Source of the DNA: Spongiactinospora rosea
GTDB taxonomy: Bacteria; Actinomycetota; Actinomycetes; Streptosporangiales; Streptosporangiaceae
Assembly: GCF_003315795.1 (NCBI RefSeq)
Contig: NZ_QMEY01000014.1
Coordinates: forward strand, 62,001 to 126,000
Reading direction: 5' to 3'
Length of the DNA: 64,000 nt
Numbering within the stretch: the stretch's first letter is position 1; every line of letters starts with the position of its first letter. Position numbers and translations under genes: made by a program. The notes beneath the pieces are model-generated. The model searched no databases. It saw only the letters and a program-made list of their open reading frames with translations, and was not told the origin of the DNA. Positions 22,814 through 30,459 of this stretch are shown here, piece after piece.

Positions 22814-22903
22814 GGACTACACCTCCCTCGGTTTACCGCGCGATCATGACTACGAGAGCCATCATGACAAGTCGCCGAGCATCCTCATGTTCAAGACCAT
22901 CCC

Positions 22904-23150
22904 TGCGTACCCCCCGCGTACGTGGGAAGCATGACGACGCTCCATTTCGCCATCCTTATCACCCCTGGCCTCCCCACGCAGGCGGGGAAGCACCCCACGC
23001 CCTGGGCCCCCCGCCTGCACGGGGAGCACTCAGGCAAGAACAAGCCGAAGGTTGGGGAGGGGGACCATCCCCGCGCACGTGGGGAGCACCCCGGCGCGGC
23101 TGTGTCATCAGAACTCCCCGACGGACCATCCCCGCGCACGTGGGGAGCAC
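22904..23150 (-). CRISPR. Type I-E-like CRISPR array B
   Basis: Repeats at about 22904-22932, 22965-22993, 23001-23029, 23061-23089 and 23122-23150. The last two are near-identical 29-mers (GGGACCATCCCCGCGC then ACGTGGGGAGCAC on the plus strand); the left three are degenerate. Spacers 22933-22964, 23030-23060 and 23090-23121 are 31-32 bases; only 7 bases separate repeats 2 and 3, a probable deletion. Better repeats on the right and decay on the left fit a leader at the right end. Same orientation as array A. No cas genes nearby. Confidence 0.9.
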
Positions 23151-23215
23151 CCTGATTGACCTGCAGGGTTACTCGGCCTGGGCAAAGAAATCGAGCACTT
23201 TCTTAGAAACGGACA
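23151..23215 (-). promoter_or_regulatory. Presumed leader of CRISPR array B
   Basis: Begins CCTGATTGACCTGCAGGG next to the intact repeats and continues into an AT-richer stretch (AAAGAAATCGAGCACTTTC). The junction matches that of array A, supporting a common leader origin. Confidence 0.55.
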
Positions 23216-23305
23216 TTTCGCCGACCCGTTGTGAGACTCCACGGCGTGGCCGTTCTGGTCTCGGACGAAGCGTGACTGTATGGGAAGGAACGATAGCTCT
23301 CCGCA

Positions 23306-23438
23306 GCTCCGTCTGCCCTCCAGTTGATGTCGGCCGTTGGCCTGGTGGTGAGTGTGCTTGTTGTCGAGTGGGCGCCAAAGGGTGATCTGGTGGCGCCAGC
23401 GTCGGGCGGAGCCCGACATGAGGGAGATCGTCCGAGCG
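23306..23438. repeat. Right arm of long inverted repeat bounding CRISPR island
   Basis: Reverse complement matches 19037-19165; the best part is 23341-23438. The two arms enclose about 4.2 kb including both arrays and four genes. Confidence 0.85.
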
Positions 23439-23482
23439 AAGCGCGGCCTCTCGCGCGGGAGCGCGGCCCCTGCGCCGGAGGC

Positions 23483-23525
23483 GGGGGGGTATCGCCCCGG
23501 AGGGGCGGTGGGGGTGGGGGGTGGG
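23483..23525 (+). other. Guanine-rich tract with G-quadruplex potential
   Basis: Runs of G at 23483-23489, 23502-23505, 23510-23514, 23516-23521 and 23523-23525 with loops of 1-12 bases satisfy the usual four-tract quadruplex pattern. It lies about 290 bases upstream of the second PMT gene. Confidence 0.55.
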
Positions 23526-23554
23526 TAACGGCGCGCAACTCCAGGACGGCGCGG

Positions 23555-23587
23555 TGGTCAGACGGGCGGGATGGTCAGACGGGCGGG
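23555..23587. repeat. Two copies of a 17-base direct repeat
   Basis: TGGTCAGACGGGCGGG occurs at 23555-23570 and 23572-23587, one base apart. No function evident. Confidence 0.7.
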
Positions 23588-23815
23588 GTGAGGTGATAGC
23601 GGGGGTGGGGCTCCAGGAGGGGGCGGGGGGTTGTCCGGTTTCGGACAGGGCATAGACGAGGGAGTCGGGGGCGCTGTCAGGAGCCTCGGGGCCTGGTCAG
23701 CGCAGGCTGACCAGCCAAGACCTGCACCCCCGCCCACCCCCCAGCGGGTCTCCGAATTGTGACTTAGGTGGTGTTTCTTATCCGCGCGACACCGACGGAC
23801 CCGTAGCATGGCCGG

Positions 23816-25450
23816 GTGGCGGTGACGGACTTTTCTTACCAGGCTGACGACCACCTCAAGCGGGCGTCCGGTGAGGACGTTCCGCAGCCGTCGTTGCGCG
23901 ACCGGCTCGTGCCGCCCATGCCCGGCACCGCCATGTGGGGCTGGCTGGCCCCCCTCGCGATGATGCTGTTCGGCGCCATCCTCCGCTTCAGCTACCTGGC
24001 CCGCCCCCGCGAGATCGTCTTCGACGAGACCTACTACGCCAAGGGCGGCTGGTCCCTGGTCAATTTCTGGGTGGAGCGCAAGGCGCTGGGCACCGGCGAG
24101 AACCCGATCGCCGACAACATGCTCCGCAACGGCCAGACCGACATCTGGGAGAAGTGCACCCCCGCCACCGCCGCCCCCTGCCCCGACTACGTCGTGCATC
24201 CGCCCCTCGGCAAGTGGATGATCGGCCTGGGCGAGCAGCTGTTCGGCATGAACGCCTACGGCTGGCGGTTCGCCGCCGCCCTGTTCGGCACCCTGTCCAT
24301 CTTCATCCTGGCCCGCCTCGCCCGCCGGATGACCCGCTCCACGCTCCTCGGCTGCCTGGCCGGCCTGCTGCTCGCCCTTGACGGCCTGCACTTCGTGCTC
24401 AGCCGTACCGCGCTGCTGGACATCTTCCTGATGTTCTGGGTGCTGGCCGGGTTCGCCTGCCTCGTCGTCGATCGCGACCAGGCCAGAGCCAGGCTCGTCA
24501 CCTGGTACGAGTCGGGTCCAGCCTCCCAGGAGGGCCCATGGCTGGGCTGGCGGCCCTGGCGGATCGCCGCCGGGGTCTGTCTGGGCGCGGCCTGCGCGGT
24601 CAAGTGGTCGGGGATCTGGTTCCTGGTCGCGTTCGCCGTCATGGCCCTGCTGTGGGACGCGGGGGCCAGGCGCGCGGTCGGCCTGCGCAGACCGTATGTC
24701 GGTACGTTCCGCCGCGACCTCCCCACCGCGCTGGGCGCGATGACGCTGGCCCCGGCGATGACCTACATCGTGTCCTGGACGGGCTGGTTCGCCTCCCCGC
24801 TCGGCTACGGCCGCAACTGGGACCAGGCCACCTCCAGCGGCCCGTTCTACTTCGTCTTCGACTCGATCCGCTCCTGGGTGGCCTACCAGCTCCAGGCCCT
24901 CAGCTTCCACAGCGGCCTGAAGTCCACCCACCCGTACCAATCCGAGCCGTGGGAGTGGCCGCTGCTGCTGCGCCCGGTGGCGTTCTTCTACGAGTCGCCC
25001 AAGCGGGTCTGCGGCACGGACAACTGCTCCCAAGCGATCCTGGGCGTCGGCACGCCGGTGATCTGGTTCGGCGCGCTGCTCGCGCTGGTCGCCATGATCG
25101 CCTGGTACGTCGCCTCGCGCGACTGGCGGGCCGGAGCGGTGCTGCTCACGTACGCGGCGGGCTGGCTCCCGTGGTTCTACTACGCGGTCATGCACAACCG
25201 CACGATGTTCATCTTCTACATGGCCCCGCTGATCCCCTTCATGGTGCTGGCACTGGTGCTGGCACTAGGCTTGATCATCGGCCCGGCCACGGCGTCGCAG
25301 CGGCGGCGTACGGTCGGGGCCGCCGTGGCGGGCGGGTTCGCCCTGCTCGCCCTGGCCAACTTCTGGTGGCTGCACCCGGTGCTGAGCGCCGAGGTCATCC
25401 CCTATACGGAGTGGGACGCCCGCATGCTGTTTGGGAAAGGCTGGATCTGA
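23816..25450 (+). CDS. pmt: Second protein O-mannosyltransferase (PMT family)
   Basis: 544 aa. Same layout as the PMT at 4415-5995: catalytic loop VFDETYYAKGGWSLVNFW, HPPLGKWMIGLGEQLFGM, SRTALLDIFLMFWVLAGFAC, YVASRDWRAGAVL and WLPWFYYAVMHNRTM. Long blocks are identical, and overall the two are roughly two-thirds alike by eye. The N-terminus has an extra ~30-residue cytoplasmic piece (AVTDFSYQADDHLKR). It starts at GTG 23816. Most actinobacteria keep one PMT, so this is a paralogue or a transferred copy; it lies just outside the CRISPR island. Confidence 0.95.
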   Translation: MAVTDFSYQADDHLKRASGEDVPQPSLRDRLVPPMPGTAMWGWLAPLAMMLFGAILRFSYLARPREIVFDETYYAKGGWSLVNFWVERKALGTGENPIADNMLRNGQTDIWEKCTPATAAPCPDYVVHPPLGKWMIGLGEQLFGMNAYGWRFAAALFGTLSIFILARLARRMTRSTLLGCLAGLLLALDGLHFVLSRTALLDIFLMFWVLAGFACLVVDRDQARARLVTWYESGPASQEGPWLGWRPWRIAAGVCLGAACAVKWSGIWFLVAFAVMALLWDAGARRAVGLRRPYVGTFRRDLPTALGAMTLAPAMTYIVSWTGWFASPLGYGRNWDQATSSGPFYFVFDSIRSWVAYQLQALSFHSGLKSTHPYQSEPWEWPLLLRPVAFFYESPKRVCGTDNCSQAILGVGTPVIWFGALLALVAMIAWYVASRDWRAGAVLLTYAAGWLPWFYYAVMHNRTMFIFYMAPLIPFMVLALVLALGLIIGPATASQRRRTVGAAVAGGFALLALANFWWLHPVLSAEVIPYTEWDARMLFGKGWI

Positions 25451-25563
25451 CCTGAATACGTCGTCTTTATATAAGGGTCCCTAGGGTGGGCGGCGTGGGC
25501 GAGCCGATACGCACCGGTTTCGGTCATCGTCACGGCCGGGGTCCATACGGCAGACTTCGAGGC

Positions 25564-26880
25564 ATGCCTGCACCGGACGTCGCCGCGCTCCTCACCGAGC
25601 TGGAGCGTTCCGCACCCGATGTCGCCGACGACGCGAGGACCGCCGTCGAGTGGCTGACCGGCGGCGAGCCGCTGGAGTCGGTCACTCAGCTCGACGTGTG
25701 CGAGTTCCTCTGGTACACGCTGCCGCTGAAGGTCAGCGGCGACGAGCGGGAGCACGCGGCGGTAGCCGCGGCTCTCGGGAGGCTGCTCGCGCTGGGCGGC
25801 CTGGACCGCTATGCCGCGCTGTGCCGTTCGCACACCACGACGCACATCCTGCGCACCTACGCCCGCGAGGGCGAGGAGGCGGGCGCGGCGGCCTACCAGG
25901 CGGCGCTGGACGCCACGGGCGTGCTGCCGCCGGACGTGCCGGAGCTGCGGTGGAGTTCGATCATGGGGCCGGAGGAGCTGGGCGCGCATCTGGCGTGTTC
26001 GGCGGCTCTTGAGCTGGCGATCGTGTCGGGTGAGCTGGAGCCCGCCGCGCCGACCTGGAAGGACCAGCGGGAGGCGCTGACCCGCCGCTGGCTGACCGAG
26101 CCGCGCGGCGATCTCGGCGGTGACTGCTGGCTGCACCGGGTGCACGGCGAGCGGCTGAACCGCTGGGTGCTCGGGCGTGGCGCGCAGCGGCGGGAGCTGG
26201 CCCAGCCGTTCGAGGTACGTCTGCACGCGCCGGTGCCGCTGCCGCCGGGCGACGTGCTCGGCCCGCTGCGCTGGCTGCTGGCCCGCGCCGACGAGCCCGG
26301 CGGGCTCGCCCTGACCCGCAACCACCACCTGTCGCGGGCGCTGAGCGTGGAGGCGGCCGAGCGGTTCGGGTGGGCGGACGGCGCGCGGGTGCGCGGCGAG
26401 TCCGACGTGCCCGCGCTGCCCACGTTGCGCGAGGCGGCCCTGCGTGAGCTGGGCGCGCTGGTACGCAGTGGCCGGCGGCTGCTGCTCACCACGACGGGCC
26501 GGCGGCTGCTCGACGACCCCGCGCGGCTGTGGGAGGCCGCGGCGGCGGCCCTGCTCGCGCCCGCCAAGGGCGAGCACGACTTCGAGGTTTCGGCCCGCGA
26601 GGCGGCGCTGATGCTGCTCGCGGACGGCGACGCGGTCGGTACGTCGGAGCTGCGCGAACGCGTGGCCCACGTGGTCAGCGGCGAGGGCTGGCAGCCCTCC
26701 TCGGGGCACGACCTGGGCCGCCCGCTCACCGCCCTGCTGCGCAGGCTGACGGCCTTCGGCCTGTCCCGGCCGGTCGGCGAGGGCGAGCAGGTGAAGCTGG
26801 CGGGCTGGGGCCAGGCGGCGGCACTGGCCGCGCTGCGCGCCCACGCGCTGCGGCCACGCCAGTACGTCAACGTCGGCTGA
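25564..26880 (+). CDS. Conserved hypothetical protein, wHTH-like C-terminal half
   Basis: 438 aa from ATG 25564 (MPAPDVAALLTELERSAPDV); an upstream GTG/ATG at 25486 is possible but its extra 26 residues look non-coding. The N-terminal half is helical. The second half (RWLLARADEPGGLALTRNHH ... LGALVRSGRRLLLTTTGRRL) resembles the winged-helix-like domain found after pRiA4b ORF-3-type domains in actinomycetes. No membrane segments. Function unknown. It follows the PMT gene by 113 bases on the same strand. Confidence 0.75.
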   Translation: MPAPDVAALLTELERSAPDVADDARTAVEWLTGGEPLESVTQLDVCEFLWYTLPLKVSGDEREHAAVAAALGRLLALGGLDRYAALCRSHTTTHILRTYAREGEEAGAAAYQAALDATGVLPPDVPELRWSSIMGPEELGAHLACSAALELAIVSGELEPAAPTWKDQREALTRRWLTEPRGDLGGDCWLHRVHGERLNRWVLGRGAQRRELAQPFEVRLHAPVPLPPGDVLGPLRWLLARADEPGGLALTRNHHLSRALSVEAAERFGWADGARVRGESDVPALPTLREAALRELGALVRSGRRLLLTTTGRRLLDDPARLWEAAAAALLAPAKGEHDFEVSAREAALMLLADGDAVGTSELRERVAHVVSGEGWQPSSGHDLGRPLTALLRRLTAFGLSRPVGEGEQVKLAGWGQAAALAALRAHALRPRQYVNVG

Positions 26881-26938
26881 CCTCGCCCGCGGGCACCGAC
26901 GCGGGCGGGAAGGCCGACCCGGCCCGGACCGCGGTGCC

Positions 26939-27583
26939 TCAGCGTCGGGTGGCGCCGCCCGCGGGCACCGCGTGGGCGAAGGCCACGATGTTGTCGAGGT
27001 ATTCGCCGCGCGCGGAGTCGTACCGGCCGCCGCAGGTCACTAGGCGCAGCGTGGGCGTGCCGGTGGGCCCGTAGACGTGGCGGCCGGGGAAGTCGTCCTT
27101 GGCGTACACGCGGACGGCGTAGACCTCGAACGCCGCGAGGCCGCCGTCCTCGCGGCGCACCCGGACCTCCGCGCCCGGCCGTAGTTCGCCGAGGCGGTAG
27201 AAGACGGCGGGGCCGGAAGAGGCGGTGTCCACATGGCCGAGCAGGGTCGCCGCGCCGCGTTCGCCGGGGGTGGCCCCGTCCTCGTACCAGCCGATCAGGT
27301 TGGGCTCGTGCACGGACGGCACCTCGATCGTGCCGTCCAGGGCGCGCCCGACCGGCTCGACCGGGGCCGACACGCCGATCGCGGGGATCTCCAGGCGCAC
27401 CGGCACCGACCGGCGCAGCGCCGCGACCCGCGCCCGCGGCCCGGGTTCGGGCAGGGCCTCCTCCTGGTCGGGTACGGCGGGCGGCGCGTAGTCCCGGTTG
27501 GCGTACGCGTCCACGCCGACGGCCACGCCCGCCACGAAGCACAGGCACGCGGCGAACTTGAACGCCGCCTCGCCGGGCGTCAT
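26939..27583 (-). CDS. Class F sortase
   Basis: 214 aa membrane-anchored transpeptidase. One N-terminal membrane segment (about 8-27) precedes the sortase barrel (about 58-205). The catalytic triad is visible: His in TLLGHVDTASSG, Cys in LRLVTCGGRY and Arg in SARGEYLDNIV. Class F sortases are typical of actinobacteria. ATG 27583 overlaps the stop of the upstream gene by 4 bp, so the two are translated together and probably work together at the cell surface. No LPxTG substrate was found in the window. Confidence 0.94.
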   Translation of the reverse strand: MTPGEAAFKFAACLCFVAGVAVGVDAYANRDYAPPAVPDQEEALPEPGPRARVAALRRSVPVRLEIPAIGVSAPVEPVGRALDGTIEVPSVHEPNLIGWYEDGATPGERGAATLLGHVDTASSGPAVFYRLGELRPGAEVRVRREDGGLAAFEVYAVRVYAKDDFPGRHVYGPTGTPTLRLVTCGGRYDSARGEYLDNIVAFAHAVPAGGATRR

Positions 27584-28278
27584 CCCCGCCGGTCGGTGAC
27601 CCGCCGCCTGCCGAGCCGTACCAGGGCCACGAGCCCTGCGACCGCGGCGACCACGCCGACCCCCACCCCGACGCTCATCGCCGGGCTCACCGGGCGCATC
27701 GCGGTCGCGCCGCCGCCGGTCGCCGGGCCGTAGTCGGGCCAGTAGTCGTAGTCGTCATCTTCGTAGTCGCCGTAGTCGCCGTAGTCGCCGTCGTGGTCGC
27801 CGTAGTGGCCGTGGCGGTCGCCATAGTCGCCGTGGTGACCATGACCGCCACGGCCGTAGTCGCCGAGCCCGAACAGGCCGCGGAACCGATCCCCCGGCCC
27901 GCCGTACCCGCCGCCCCCGCCGCCGATGTTCAGCCAGGCGTCACCCGGCTCCCACTGGCCGTCCTTCTCGCACATGCCCTTGACGCGGTAGCGCCCGGGG
28001 GCGGCCGACACGGTGACGTCCACGCTCGGCTCGCCGTTGAAGTCGACCCTGCCGAAGGCGTCGGAGGTGACGTAGGCGTTGGCGTAGTCGGAGCACCCCA
28101 TGGTGACGGTCGCGACCCCGCCCTTGCCGACCGAGCGGGGGCTCACGTTCAGTTCGTCGCCCGCCTTGGCCCCTCCCCCGGCGTACGCGATCACCGCCAT
28201 CGCCGCGATACCGCCCACGGCCACCCGAAACAGTGCCACGACCATCGCCCTCCGAGCCCCCCGAGCCACCCCGATCAA
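27580..28278 (-). CDS. Secreted/membrane protein with Gly-Asp-Tyr/His repeats, sortase partner
   Basis: 232 aa. N-terminal signal-anchor (about 10-38), an extracellular beta domain with two Cys (TMGCSDYANAYVTSD ... YRVKGMCEKDGQW), a low-complexity tract of HGDYGD, DYGDYGD and GHHGDYG units (about 140-185), then a C-terminal membrane helix and Arg tail (RLGRRRVTDRRG). The C-terminal arrangement resembles a sortase substrate, but no LPxTG is present. Coupled to the class F sortase by a 4-bp overlap. The His/Asp/Tyr tract could bind metals; this is a guess. Confidence 0.82.
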   Translation of the reverse strand: MIGVARGARRAMVVALFRVAVGGIAAMAVIAYAGGGAKAGDELNVSPRSVGKGGVATVTMGCSDYANAYVTSDAFGRVDFNGEPSVDVTVSAAPGRYRVKGMCEKDGQWEPGDAWLNIGGGGGGYGGPGDRFRGLFGLGDYGRGGHGHHGDYGDRHGHYGDHDGDYGDYGDYEDDDYDYWPDYGPATGGGATAMRPVSPAMSVGVGVGVVAAVAGLVALVRLGRRRVTDRRG

Positions 28279-28442
28279 TGCATGCTCTGTTCCCGCCCGG
28301 CGGCCGGAGGATGTTCATGGCAGCGCCAAAGATCACCGCGTGTTACACCATGACCCCACAGGTGTGATATTTCGAGTATTTCGCTCACCGTACGATTAAA
28401 TCTGTCGGCATTGGGGCAATAGCCCGCAAAGGAGGTTGGTCC

Positions 28443-28808
28443 ATGGTGACACTGGACGGCTGCCCCGGCCTTGAAATCCGGACAGAGCACCACGGATGCT
28501 CACGAATTCTCTTCCTCACCGGCGAACTCGACCTCACCGCGGTCCCGCTGGTCGAACTGCACGCGTTTCCCTGCAGAGAATCCGAAACCGCCCAGGACCT
28601 GGTGATCGACCTCGAAGGCATCACCTTCTGCGACTCGTCGGGCGCGGCGGCGCTCATTCACGTACTCGAACGCACCAAGCGCGCCCAGGGCCGCCTCACC
28701 CTGACCGGGATACCCCGGCAGATCAAACGCCGCCTCGGGCAGATGGGCGTCATCGACCTGTTCCACACCGCCGAAACCATCCCCGAGGGCACCGCGGGAG
28801 GTAAGTGA
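28443..28808 (+). CDS. STAS-domain anti-sigma factor antagonist
   Basis: 121 aa single STAS domain. The regulatory Ser lies in ITFCDSSGAAALIHVLERTK; FLTGELDLTAVPLVE is the usual N-terminal block. Such proteins bind a kinase-type anti-sigma factor when unphosphorylated and free a sigma factor. An AAAGGAGG ribosome site lies 8 bases before ATG 28443. No cognate kinase or sigma gene is adjacent, as is common for actinomycete STAS proteins. A partly palindromic TTACACC/GGTGTGA pair lies upstream at about 28352-28376. Confidence 0.93.
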   Translation: MVTLDGCPGLEIRTEHHGCSRILFLTGELDLTAVPLVELHAFPCRESETAQDLVIDLEGITFCDSSGAAALIHVLERTKRAQGRLTLTGIPRQIKRRLGQMGVIDLFHTAETIPEGTAGGK

Positions 28809-28817
28809 CCGGCATCG

Positions 28818-28998
28818 ATGCCGGCCATGGACAGCATCGAACTAACGGGCGGGAACGTCAGCCAGGGAGTGGTCAGGGTCGGTGACACCGTCCACCGGCC
28901 CGCCGGTCTGTGGACGCCCGCCGTACACGCGCTGCTCTCCCACCTTCACTCAGCGGGCTTCGAGGGCGCCCCGCGCCCGCTGGGGATCGACGAGCGGC
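28818..28998 (+). pseudogene. Truncated phosphotransferase (APH-like) remnant
   Basis: The frame from 28818 reads ELTGGNVSQGVVRVGDTVHR followed by PAGLWTPAVHALLSHL, the N-terminal block of aminoglycoside-phosphotransferase-like enzymes, up to APRPLGIDE. After about 28990 the similarity stops; the ATP- and substrate-binding core (~200 residues) is missing. A deletion appears to have joined it to the propeller remnant that follows. Confidence 0.7.
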
Positions 28999-29050
28999 CA
29001 CCGTGTGGCCGGGCCGCTTTGGGCTGCTGGACCCGCCGCGCCGGGCAATC

Positions 29051-29973
29051 GATGATCGGCGGGCTGAACATCAGGCAGATGTTCTGGTACAACCCGCGGA
29101 CCGGCCAGTCGAAGATCATCGAGACCAGCATCGAGCCCAACCCGATCCGGATGCGGGCGAGGCCCGTTCGCACCGGATATCGGAGTTGATGGAGGTCGCG
29201 TCGTTCGGCGGGAAGATCTATCTCGGTGCGTATCCCCGTGCCCGTATTTACGAATACGACCCGTCCCGCGAATGGCGTCTCGGCGTCAATCCGAAGGAGG
29301 TCTGGAACGGCGACGCGGTGTCCGGCGACCGGCCGTTCGCGATGGCCGCGGCCGGCGACCGGCTCGCCATCGGCACGGTGAAGAAGAGCGGCTACCTCGG
29401 CGGCCGACTGCTCTTCCACAATCCGCGCACCGGCCGTACGGAGGTTCATGACAAGCTGGTCAAAGACCAGAGCATCATGTCCCTGGCCTACCGCAACGGC
29501 GTCCTGTACGCGGGCACGTCCGTCTACGGCGGATACGGCGCGGCGGAGACCCAGACCGACGCCCGGCTGATCGCCTGGGACGTCAAGAAGGGCCGCGAGC
29601 TGTGGGAGAAGACGCCGGTCCCGGGCGAGCGCACGGTCTCCTCGCTGTCCTTCGACAGGCAGGGCAGGCTGTGGGGCGCCACGGCGGGCGTGGTGTTCCG
29701 CTACGACGATGACGGCCGGTTCACCAGCAGGCGGTACACCCCGTACAACTGGCCCCAGGACGGCGGTTACGCACTGGCCGACCTGGCGTTCCGCAAGCGG
29801 GACGGCCAGCTGTACGGCTCGATGCCCGGCGTCGGGCTCTACCGCCTCGACCCGCGCACCTGGAAGATGACCGTCATCACCGACGCCCGGTCTATCGGAT
29901 GGCCCTGCACCCAGACGGGCGGCTGTTCGCCAACGACGGCGCCGAACTGCTCCGCCACACACCCGCCCGCTGA
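29051..29973 (+). pseudogene. Frameshifted beta-propeller (PQQ/WD-like) protein remnant
   Basis: Three frames carry one protein. Piece 1 (about 29051-29150): LNIRQMFWYNPRTGQSKIIE. Piece 2 (about 29186-29885): ELMEVASFGGKIYLGAYPRA with repeated blades such as GRLLFHNPRTGRTEVHDKL. Piece 3 (29890-29973): VYRMALHPDGRLFANDGAEL to stop. At least two frameshifts and the absence of a start show it is broken. The intact family has repeated four-strand blades; function here is lost. Confidence 0.75.
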
Positions 29974-30267
29974 ACCCGCTCACCCGGCCCATCGCCGCCT
30001 CCCCCGCCCGCCGGGCGCGGGGGCGCGGTGGCGGGCCGGGTCATTTCCGGCGGAGGCGTATATCACGACACATCGGGTATAATGCGTATCACTTTTTGGA
30101 CGTTTCATGGCACGTACCGCCGGTGCCACGGGCGCTTCAGCACCATCGCGCAATACGATCCCCGCTTCCCGGTAGAGAATCCATGGTCGGCATGAATATC
30201 TGCTGAAGGCTTGCGTTTACCGGGAAACTTCAGCTTAAATTTAAACATTGGTCCACAGGGGGAACCG
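29974..30267. promoter_or_regulatory. AT-richer intergenic stretch with putative promoter
   Basis: No long gene. The stretch is distinctly less GC-rich than its surroundings (TATAAT at 30078-30083, TTAAATTTAAAC at 30235-30246). TTGCGT (30211-30216) and TTAAAT (30235-30240) with an 18-base spacer form a plausible promoter for the small ORF at 30268 and the genes after it. Confidence 0.4.
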
Positions 30268-30402
30268 ATGCACCGAGCCTTTTTCCGCCGCGCGGCGGGC
30301 ACGTCGCGATGCCCGGGGAAGGGTTCGGCTCCAACCAGCCTTTGGGGGCACTGTGCGGGTTGTGACCATTGGGATTGGACGAGCGGAAAAACCCACGACT
30401 GA
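30268..30402 (+). CDS. Possible 44-aa peptide, Cys/Trp-rich C-terminus
   Basis: AGGGGGA lies about 6 bases before ATG 30268, a good ribosome site in this genome. The peptide begins MHRAFFRRAAGTSRCP and ends with SLWGHCAGCDHWDWTSG plus four residues, giving a basic front and a C-terminus dense in Trp, His, Cys and Asp. It lies between a putative promoter and a TIM-barrel gene. It could be a small metal-binding or modified peptide, or a chance ORF. No family recognised. Confidence 0.35.
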   Translation: MHRAFFRRAAGTSRCPGKGSAPTSLWGHCAGCDHWDWTSGKTHD

Positions 30403-30459
30403 CTCCTTTATCACCGGTGACCATCGATGTGCCGCCGATCCGGGGAAGGCGGTGGGGTG

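Larger units (their letters stand above)
22814..23815. other. Gene-free kilobase with CRISPR array B, repeat arm and G-rich tract
   Basis: Contains CRISPR array B (22904-23150), its leader, the right inverted-repeat arm (23306-23438), a guanine-rich tract (23483-23525), a 17-base direct repeat (23555-23587) and the promoter region of the second PMT gene. The open frames crossing the arrays are driven by the repeats and are not supported. Confidence 0.7.

Noticed and set aside
22846..23385. Plus-strand ORF across CRISPR array B
   Set aside because: Its repeated PHARGEH-like phrases are the CRISPR repeats read in frame, not a protein.
23108..23419. Minus-strand ORF starting MSGSARRWRHQIT, echoed at 19056 on the plus strand
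   Set aside because: The echo reflects the inverted repeat arms; the frames diverge outside the arms and lack ribosome sites.
23558..25195. 545-codon minus-strand open frame
   Set aside because: Antisense shadow of the second PMT gene.
30060..30090. TATAAT at 30078 as a promoter -10 box
   Set aside because: No -35-like hexamer at 16-19 bases; the box at 30235 has a better partner.
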